NCBI GenBank assembly: GCA_902783435.1
Contig: CACZQV010000084.1
Coordinates: forward strand, 1 to 10,925
Reading direction: 5' to 3'
Length of the DNA: 10,925 nt
Source: an uncultured Erysipelotrichaceae bacterium
Lineage (GTDB): Bacteria > Bacillota_I > Bacilli_A > RF39 > UBA660
Positions 1 through 4,542 of the stretch are shown piece by piece. The notes beneath the pieces are model-generated. The model made no database searches, had not been told where the DNA came from, and saw only the letters and a program-made list of their open reading frames with translations. Numbering within the stretch: the stretch's first letter is position 1; the number at the start of each line of letters is the position of its first letter. Both the position numbers and the translations under genes were made by a program.

Positions 1-1086
1 ATGTTCTCCACCTAATTTTTCTCCATTAATAGTTTCACTATAATCATTTTCACAATCATAATCAGGATGACTACCTTCCCAAACACAAGCCCAATCATAA
101 CTTGCATCTTCTCCATTATAATATATATCAACAATTATTTGATTTGCACCATCAAGTGTAACAACATGAGCTTTATCAGTATCTCCTCTATCAGTTCCAA
201 CTATATTAACATTACCCCAATATTCTTCATAATCCCCAGTCTTTTTACCAGTATCATCAACATTCTCAGTATGAGAAACTTTTATACCAGTTGGTCCAGC
301 ACTTTTTCTATATGGAATTGTCTTTAATGTAGAATTATCGCTAAACTTACCACCATTAGAATTAAACACTACATTATAATCTGCATTCTTAATTGTATTA
401 TTAAATTTAATAATAAAACTATTACTATTAGCTTTTACTCCAAAAGGAATAATTAACGTACTAGCAATTCCCATAACCATTAAAGTTTTAGATAACTTCT
501 TTTTATTAGATAAAGTTACTCCTAAACCAATTAAAGATATAATACCCATAATTATATATTTATATATATTATCTCCTGTTTTAGGATTAGTTATTTTATT
601 ATTATTTGTAATTGTAGTAGTTCCGGTTGTTCCATCTTCTTTTTCATAATTTAAAGTTAGATTAACAGCTTTATCAGTAATACTTGAATTAGTAGTTTCT
701 TTTTTATATGTAATAGTTAAATTAAATGTCTTTTCATCTCCACCATTTAATTCAACATCACTTAAATCATCATATGTATAATCTAAATATTCCGAATCAT
801 TATCATCACTAACTGATAATATTTTATACTTATCACTAGTATTATTTTTTAGTGTTATTTCATATTTTATATAATCATCTTTATCAGTAAATACTATATT
901 ATTAGTAATTGTCTCACCTGATAAAGATACATCATTTACTGTTACTCCACTAGATTTTTCCTTAACACTAATATTAGTTATTTTAAATATTACTTCTTCA
1001 GCTAATACATTTATTGTTCCAAAAATACTAAATATTAGTAATAAAGAAAATAAAACTTTAGAAATATTTTTTAATACTCTCTTCAT
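1..1086 (-). CDS. Secreted multi-domain surface protein with internal NPKTGDN motif, 3' end outside window
   Basis: The first 362 codons are open without a stop and run off the left edge. The start at 1084-1086 follows an AGAGGTG ribosome site at 1092-1098 and a TATAAT box. Residues 1-29 are a signal peptide (basic start, Leu/Ile/Phe core, VLA before the cut). Residues 30-160 are Thr/Asn/Asp-rich beta-type sequence, probably an Ig-like fold. NPKTGDN stands at 167-173, followed by a hydrophobic segment (174-192), a KKK patch (194-196) and a second hydrophobic segment ending in VKA (203-218). Beyond it, FNSNGGKF (241-248) resembles the opening strand of a Listeria-Bacteroides/InlB B-type repeat. 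Residues 303-362 (YDWACVWEG and a later KLGG) resemble CUB-like domains of Bacillota surface proteins. The role is probably display at the cell surface; no enzyme signature is visible. The fold assignments are inference. Confidence 0.85.
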   Translation of the reverse strand, partial: MKRVLKNISKVLFSLLLIFSIFGTINVLAEEVIFKITNISVKEKSSGVTVNDVSLSGETITNNIVFTDKDDYIKYEITLKNNTSDKYKILSVSDDNDSEYLDYTYDDLSDVELNGGDEKTFNLTITYKKETTNSSITDKAVNLTLNYEKEDGTTGTTTITNNNKITNPKTGDNIYKYIIMGIISLIGLGVTLSNKKKLSKTLMVMGIASTLIIPFGVKANSNSFIIKFNNTIKNADYNVVFNSNGGKFSDNSTLKTIPYRKSAGPTGIKVSHTENVDDTGKKTGDYEEYWGNVNIVGTDRGDTDKAHVVTLDGANQIIVDIYYNGEDASYDWACVWEGSHPDYDCENDYSETINGEKLGGEH

Positions 1087-1091
1087 AAACA

Positions 1092-1119
1092 CACCTCTAC
1101 TATAATCAACATTATAGCA
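1092..1119 (-). promoter_or_regulatory. Extended -10 promoter and ribosome site of the left-edge surface protein
   Basis: On the minus strand TGCTATAAT occupies 1111-1119, a consensus -10 box (1111-1116) with a TGn extension. No good -35 box is seen 16-18 bases upstream, which is acceptable for an extended -10 promoter. The AGAGGTG ribosome site lies at 1092-1098, leaving a leader of only about 20 bases. Confidence 0.65.
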
Positions 1120-1200
1120 TGAAATATATTTTTTTTATTACATAAATTTTAGATAATTACAGATAAATGTAAATATCAATAATATTACTATTTTTAAAGC

Positions 1201-1226
1201 AAAAAAGACTAGATTTACCTAGTCTT
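1201..1226 (-). terminator. Intrinsic terminator after the 108-residue gene
   Basis: The minus strand reads AAGACTAG, a 6-base loop, CTAGTCTT, then a run of T (1201-1206 on the plus strand are all A). The 8-bp stem (1205-1212 with 1219-1226) has three G-C pairs. It starts 31 bases after the stop codon at 1258 and closes the two-gene unit 2477-1258. The rest of the 171-base gap down to 1087 holds only the next promoter. Confidence 0.8.
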
Positions 1227-1257
1227 CATTTTATTATGTAACTTTTTTTAGTAATTA

Positions 1258-1584
1258 TTATCCATTCATATTAATTTTCTTTTTACTAATTCTTTTTATT
1301 TTTTTAGCTTCTAAACTAGAATATACAGGAAATGTAGATAATTCAAAATTTTCTATATATTTTTTCACTTCATCATATCTAGCAATATTTTCCGGTTTAA
1401 AATCAAAACTTAAAACATAATAATCATACATAGATCCCTGTGTCTTATTATCACACATCATTATTTTTGCATCAGTTACTACTTCTTTAGCATATATTAA
1501 TCCTTTTTCAACTATAATGCTACTATTATAATTTCCCATATCTATATTTTCACTATAAATATTAACTTTATAATACTTTTTCAT
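1258..1584 (-). CDS. Small hypothetical protein, coupled to the WDGH-like gene
   Basis: This 108-residue protein is one I do not recognise. It is soluble-looking, with no signal peptide or membrane segment. It begins MKKYYKVNIYSENIDMG, has an acidic/aromatic middle (MYDYYVLSFDFKPENIARYDEVKKYI) and ends in a strongly basic stretch (KKIKRISKKK, about residues 94-103) that could bind nucleic acid or membrane lipid. Its ATG overlaps the TAA stop of the preceding 297-residue gene by one base (TAATG). A GGGAG ribosome site lies about 10 bases upstream, inside that gene. The overlap indicates co-transcription and probably translational coupling, so the two proteins may work together. A hairpin terminator follows. 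Confidence 0.8.
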   Translation of the reverse strand: MKKYYKVNIYSENIDMGNYNSSIIVEKGLIYAKEVVTDAKIMMCDNKTQGSMYDYYVLSFDFKPENIARYDEVKKYIENFELSTFPVYSSLEAKKIKRISKKKINMNG

Positions 1585-2477
1585 TACATTTTACTCCCAT
1601 TTTCTTTAATTAATTTTTTAACTTCTCCAAACAATTTTTCTTTAATTTCATCCATATTATCAGGAAAATTTTGCATACGTAGAGAATAATAACATCTAAC
1701 TCCAGTAATATCATCACCTGCATCATATTCTTCTTCATCACATTCTAACCAAATAATAAAGTGCTTTCCAAATACTTTATGTAATATACGTTCACTTATG
1801 TTTCTATCTTGTAAATCAATATATATAGTATCTGAATATCCTCCACCATGTATACCAAGACTTATTGATGAAGAAGAGTTTTCACCTACTTCAAATTTAC
1901 AATAATCTTTTTTTACAGTATCTGAAGCAAATATATCTTCAATAAAATCATATGTATCATCAATTACTTTTTGTAGATATTGATCAGGATAATATCTTGA
2001 TAAGAATTCTTTCCTTTTGTTTCTATTTTCTTCACTACTATCAATATCCCATCTATAAAAATTTATTAAGCTTTCTTTATATTCATCTAAAGTTACAATC
2101 ATATCTTGTTTTTCAATACTATCTATTCTTTCTTTAACATCTTCTTCAGTATATCCATCATACTCTGGTGCCCTATCTAATTCTTGAACATGTAACTTAT
2201 CCCAATATTTCATTTTTAAATGTTGTGTTGCCATACCTCGAGGAGTACTTATTCCCGCAATAAAATCACCATCATACATCGGGTCATTTTCTTCATCAAA
2301 ATGCTTCATAGACTTCCAAGATAAAGTTGGATTAGAATTAAGTGTAGATATAAACCAACGATTTCTCATATCTTTATAATCTCCAAAAGTATGATAACCA
2401 TCACTTATTTCATTAACACTTATTCCCGCATTTCTTAACTCTAAAATTGCCTTATTAATCTCCTCTACACTTAACAT
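1584..2477 (-). CDS. Phage-type WDGH-like domain protein with a C-terminal extension
   Basis: The 297-residue protein has an N-terminal module (about 20-118) matching a pattern I know from many phage hypothetical proteins. Visible landmarks are SDGYHTFGDYKDMRNRWF (25-42), WKS with His59, a YDGDFIAGI core (68-76), YWDKL (91-95), and RAPEYDGYTEEDV (102-114), where the usual form is APxWDGHTxxDV. The function of that domain is not known to me. Residues 120-297 are not recognised; they include SSSSISLGIHGGGYSDTIYIDL (about 200-222) and an acidic segment (ECDEEEYDAGDD, about 245-256). No signal peptide or membrane segment is seen. The start at 2475-2477 is fixed by AGGAGG at 2483-2488 and an extended -10 box just upstream. 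Its small partner overlaps the stop codon. This is probably a phage-derived gene; no integrase or structural phage genes are nearby. Confidence 0.82.
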   Translation of the reverse strand: MLSVEEINKAILELRNAGISVNEISDGYHTFGDYKDMRNRWFISTLNSNPTLSWKSMKHFDEENDPMYDGDFIAGISTPRGMATQHLKMKYWDKLHVQELDRAPEYDGYTEEDVKERIDSIEKQDMIVTLDEYKESLINFYRWDIDSSEENRNKRKEFLSRYYPDQYLQKVIDDTYDFIEDIFASDTVKKDYCKFEVGENSSSSISLGIHGGGYSDTIYIDLQDRNISERILHKVFGKHFIIWLECDEEEYDAGDDITGVRCYYSLRMQNFPDNMDEIKEKLFGEVKKLIKENGSKM

Positions 2478-2501
2478 ATAAACCTCCTGAAAACTAATAA
2501 G

Positions 2502-2510
2502 ATTATAGCA
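2502..2510 (-). promoter_or_regulatory. Extended -10 promoter of the WDGH-like unit
   Basis: The minus strand reads TGCTATAAT, identical over nine bases to the box before the left-edge surface gene. No clear -35 box is present. It lies 25 bases before the start codon, with AGGAGG between, and immediately downstream of the hairpin at 2513-2542. Confidence 0.65.
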
Positions 2511-2512
2511 TA

Positions 2513-2542
2513 AAAAAAGAACTATTAATATAATTCTTTTTT
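2513..2542 (-). terminator. AT-rich hairpin after the lipoprotein gene
   Basis: AAAAAAGAA (2513-2521 on the plus strand) pairs with TTCTTTTTT (2534-2542) around a 12-base loop, beginning one base after the stop codon at 2544-2546. The stem has a single G-C pair and a T run follows, so this is a weaker terminator candidate that could work in either direction. Confidence 0.5.
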
Positions 2543-2543
2543 A

Positions 2544-2867
2544 TTATTTAATATTAATAATATATCTTTCTTTACTATACTTTTCTTTTTGTGGTGACGC
2601 TAAATATAATAATATTTTATTATCATCTATCCATTCTATATCAAAACCTACTGATTCAGCAAATCCATTACCTTCATATTCGTATATTAATTCTCCATCT
2701 TTAAAAATAAATGGACGACTAACATAATCATATCTTAATGTTAATGAATAACTTTTATCAGGAGATTCTATAACTCTATCTCTATTAGTATCAAATTCTA
2801 AATCATCACAACCAGTTAATAAAAATAATATACTACATAAAATTATTATTAATATATTTTTCTTCAT
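2544..2867 (-). CDS. Small lipoprotein
   Basis: This is a 107-residue exported protein. The N-terminus has Lys-Lys, a long Ile/Leu core and the lipobox LLTGC, with Cys20 as the expected lipid-bearing residue, so it should be anchored on the outer face of the membrane. The mature part has about 87 residues: a SPDKSYSL segment, a short FKDGELIYEYEG strand pair and a FDIEWIDDNKILLYL segment. That order (SPD...Y..., then a WIDD strand) recalls small Bacillota lipoproteins of the DUF5412 type, but I cannot confirm it. A longer frame starts at a GTG (2874-2876), but that GTG is part of the ribosome site, so ATG at 2865-2867 is chosen. It has its own -10 box and lies just after the XRE-membrane gene. 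Confidence 0.82.
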   Translation of the reverse strand: MKKNILIIILCSILFLLTGCDDLEFDTNRDRVIESPDKSYSLTLRYDYVSRPFIFKDGELIYEYEGNGFAESVGFDIEWIDDNKILLYLASPQKEKYSKERYIINIK

Positions 2868-2871
2868 ATAA

Positions 2872-2879
2872 ATCACCTC
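2872..2879 (-). promoter_or_regulatory. Ribosome binding site that decides the lipoprotein start
   Basis: The minus strand reads GAGGTGAT, a near-perfect match to the 16S rRNA 3' end, 4 bases before ATG at 2867. The GTG inside it opens a three-codon-longer frame that should not be taken as the start. Confidence 0.8.
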
Positions 2880-2890
2880 AAGTATAAATA

Positions 2891-2899
2891 ATTATAACA
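2891..2899 (-). promoter_or_regulatory. Extended -10 promoter of the lipoprotein gene
   Basis: The minus strand reads TGTTATAAT, a consensus -10 box with TGn extension, placed between the stop of the XRE gene (2905) and the ribosome site. No -35 match is seen. The lipoprotein can therefore be transcribed separately from the regulator. Confidence 0.55.
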
Positions 2900-2904
2900 T
2901 ATTA

Positions 2905-3480
2905 TTATCCTAATAAATGTACTAATAATAGAAAAACAACAAAAGCTATAGCTGCAGATAAAATTACATATAATACTCTTTGATATGGCATTTTACCCTT
3001 TTCTTCTAATTTTTCATCATGAGTTAATGATTTATTTTCATAGAAAGCAACTATTTCTTTATAAGTTTGAATATCAAATTCTTTTTTCTTTTTTTCTACT
3101 TTAAAAGCTGTAAATATTGTTATAACTACTATTAATCCCCATATTACTATTCCAATAACTTTAAAAAATTTAAGTAATGGATAAGCACTTAAAATCATTA
3201 TAAATAATTCAATTGCATAAATTCTAGATATTATTATAAAATCCTTTCTTTCTACTTCATTAATTGTTTTTTTCATCATATCGATATCTCCTTCTACTAA
3301 ATTATCTAGAGATACATTAAAAATATTACTTAATAATTTTAAACTATTAATATCAGGATATGTCTTATCATTTTCCCAATTAGATATAGTTTGACGAGAA
3401 GTATAAACTTTATCTGCAAGTTCTTCTTGTGAAATATTTACCTTTTCTCTAAATTCTTTTATTCTCTTTCCAATATTCAT
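2905..3480 (-). CDS. Membrane-anchored XRE-family transcriptional regulator
   Basis: The 191-residue protein has an N-terminal XRE/Cro helix-turn-helix (about 5-62). The recognition region is ISQEELADKVYTSRQTISNWE, and the typical YPDINSLKLLSNIFNVSLDNLV follows. A linker leads to three hydrophobic segments at about 80-100, 106-126 and 169-190, the second followed by a KVEKKKK stop-transfer patch. The DNA-binding domain should thus sit in the cytoplasm, tethered to the membrane, as in the XRE plus transmembrane regulators common in Bacillota. GGAGGTG at 3485-3491 sets the start. It has a recognisable promoter of its own and directly precedes the lipoprotein gene, a possible target. The signal it senses cannot be read from the sequence. 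Confidence 0.9.
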   Translation of the reverse strand: MNIGKRIKEFREKVNISQEELADKVYTSRQTISNWENDKTYPDINSLKLLSNIFNVSLDNLVEGDIDMMKKTINEVERKDFIIISRIYAIELFIMILSAYPLLKFFKVIGIVIWGLIVVITIFTAFKVEKKKKEFDIQTYKEIVAFYENKSLTHDEKLEEKGKMPYQRVLYVILSAAIAFVVFLLLVHLLG

Positions 3481-3501
3481 TTTGCACCTCCGATATCAAT
3501 T

Positions 3502-3530
3502 TATCAAAAAACAATTAAACTGTCTGTCAA
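3502..3530 (-). promoter_or_regulatory. Sigma-A-type promoter of the XRE gene
   Basis: On the minus strand a perfect TTGACA (3525-3530) is followed after exactly 17 bases by TTGATA (3502-3507). This is the best -35/-10 pair in the window. It lies between the CYTH gene's stop (3547) and the XRE ribosome site, and there is no convincing terminator between them. Autoregulation by the XRE protein would be usual, but no clear operator palindrome is visible. Confidence 0.7.
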
Positions 3531-3546
3531 AAGTCTTTTACATAGC

Positions 3547-4020
3547 CTATTCTTTATATAAATTATTAATATCTTTTAATTCATTAAATACTTTATCAAC
3601 TTCTTTTCTTTCTCCTTCTATACCTACTACATACATATTAGGAGAAGAATAATCATCTATTTCAAATTTTACATTATCTTTCTTATATATATAACGAGTA
3701 CGATAATTATCAGCACATTCAATAAATCCTAAAGTATTTAACATAGAATCAAAAAAATCTTTATTACTTTCATCTATTATTAATGATTTAGATTCATTAG
3801 AAATATTTAAATCATTATTTTTATTACTTATATTTTTAAAATCTATTCTAGAAACACCATCTTCCATAGTAATTCTAGAAATAATATCTTTATTATAAGT
3901 ATTTTCATATACTTTTCTATGTTGTATTACTTCTTTTATCTTTATATATTTATTTTCTATACAAAAATCTATATAAGGTTTAATATCTTTTACTTTATAA
4001 CTATATTCATATTCTTCCAT
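3547..4020 (-). CDS. CYTH-superfamily protein (CyaB / thiamine-triphosphatase-like fold)
   Basis: This 157-residue protein has the landmarks of the CYTH domain, which binds triphosphates and metal in a beta tunnel. It has an acidic N-terminal strand EYEYSYK (3-9), a RKVYEN strand (35-40), RIDFKNIS (58-65), paired Arg at 107 and 109 followed by YIYKK (110-114), then VKFEIDDYSSPNMYVVGIEGE (117-137), typical of the final strands. The family hallmark ExExK reads E3-Y-E5-Y-S7, with the Lys replaced by Ser and a Lys at position 9, so activity is uncertain. Family members are adenylyl cyclases, thiamine triphosphatases or polyphosphatases; the substrate cannot be chosen here. The gene follows the GNAT gene by 12 bases, with its GAGGTG site at 4026-4031, so the two are one operon. 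Confidence 0.75.
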   Translation of the reverse strand: MEEYEYSYKVKDIKPYIDFCIENKYIKIKEVIQHRKVYENTYNKDIISRITMEDGVSRIDFKNISNKNNDLNISNESKSLIIDESNKDFFDSMLNTLGFIECADNYRTRYIYKKDNVKFEIDDYSSPNMYVVGIEGERKEVDKVFNELKDINNLYKE

Positions 4021-4032
4021 TATTACACCTCA

Positions 4033-4491
4033 TTATATTTCATTAACGTAATATATTGAATGTTCTCTAAAACCAAGTTTCTTATATAAATTAACTGCCT
4101 TAGTATTATTCTCAAATGCATTTAACATTATAAGTTTAGCACCCTTCTTTTTAGCTATATCACTAAATTCTTTTATTAGAGTAGTACCTATATTTTGTCT
4201 TCTATATTTTTTATCTACACATAAATGATCAAGATAAACCACTTTTTCTTTATGATGAATATTTTCTAATATATATCCATCTATTAAACCTACTAGTTTA
4301 TTATCAATTTCTATTACTAAAAATATTTCTTTTCTAGATTTAATTCTCTTTTTAATTTTATTTTCAAATTTTTCATCTAATAAATATTCATCTGTTAAAT
4401 TATCATCATATACTTTCTCAGCATCATATAATTCTGTATATAGTTTAATTACTTCATTATAATCATTAATATTAACTCTTCTTATTTGCAT
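4033..4491 (-). CDS. GNAT-family N-acetyltransferase
   Basis: This 152-residue protein has the usual length and layout of a single GNAT domain, which transfers an acetyl group from acetyl-CoA to an amine. Visible parts are the opening strand IRRVNINDYNEVIKLY (3-18), the strand pair IFLVIEIDNKLVGLIDGYI (56-74), and motif A YLDHLCVDKKYRRQNIGTTLI (86-106), with the pyrophosphate-binding RRQNIGT loop. Motif B includes LIMLNAFENNTKAVNLYKKLGF (120-141). In the loop the first Gly of the usual R-x-x-G-x-G is Asn, a common variant. The substrate cannot be predicted. GGTGG at 4497-4501 precedes the ATG. It is the first gene of the pair with the CYTH gene. A weak AT-rich -10 could lie at 4506-4516, just after the terminator of the upstream gene. 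Confidence 0.9.
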   Translation of the reverse strand: MQIRRVNINDYNEVIKLYTELYDAEKVYDDNLTDEYLLDEKFENKIKKRIKSRKEIFLVIEIDNKLVGLIDGYILENIHHKEKVVYLDHLCVDKKYRRQNIGTTLIKEFSDIAKKKGAKLIMLNAFENNTKAVNLYKKLGFREHSIYYVNEI

Positions 4492-4517
4492 ATAACCACC
4501 AAATTTATTTTATCATA

Positions 4518-4542
4518 AAAAAAAGCCAATTAGGCTTTTTTT
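4518..4542 (-). terminator. Strong intrinsic terminator overlapping the end of the 890-residue gene
   Basis: Plus-strand bases 4518-4527 (seven A, then GCC) pair with 4533-4542 (GGC, then seven T) around a 5-base loop. The TAA stop codon of the surface protein (4530-4532) sits in the loop and its last codons form one arm. A T run follows on the minus strand. It separates the surface-protein gene from the GNAT gene. Confidence 0.85.

Noticed and set aside
67..327. Open frame of 86 codons on the plus strand
   Set aside because: It lies fully antisense to the left-edge surface-protein gene, has no ribosome site and has low-complexity Ile/Ser/Asn content typical of the complement of AT-rich coding sequence.
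480..600. Possible frameshift or gene boundary after NPKTGDN in the left-edge protein
   Set aside because: The frame is continuous over 362 codons with no stop, and no ribosome site stands before the internal Met codons near 420-490. It is kept as one gene and raised as a finding.
1087..1257. Small RNA or riboswitch in the longest gap
   Set aside because: The gap is taken up by a terminator and an extended -10 promoter with a very short leader; only a weak TACA/TGTA inverted repeat near 1158-1171 remains.
1952..2137. Plus-strand frame of 61 codons inside the WDGH-like gene
   Set aside because: It is an antisense shadow, rich in Leu/Phe/Tyr, with no ribosome site or promoter; the minus-strand gene has a proper start and domain match.
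3481..3546. Terminator between the CYTH gene and the XRE gene
   Set aside because: Only short weak stems (AAAAG with CTTTT, 5 bp) are present and no stable hairpin precedes the T run; read-through is possible.
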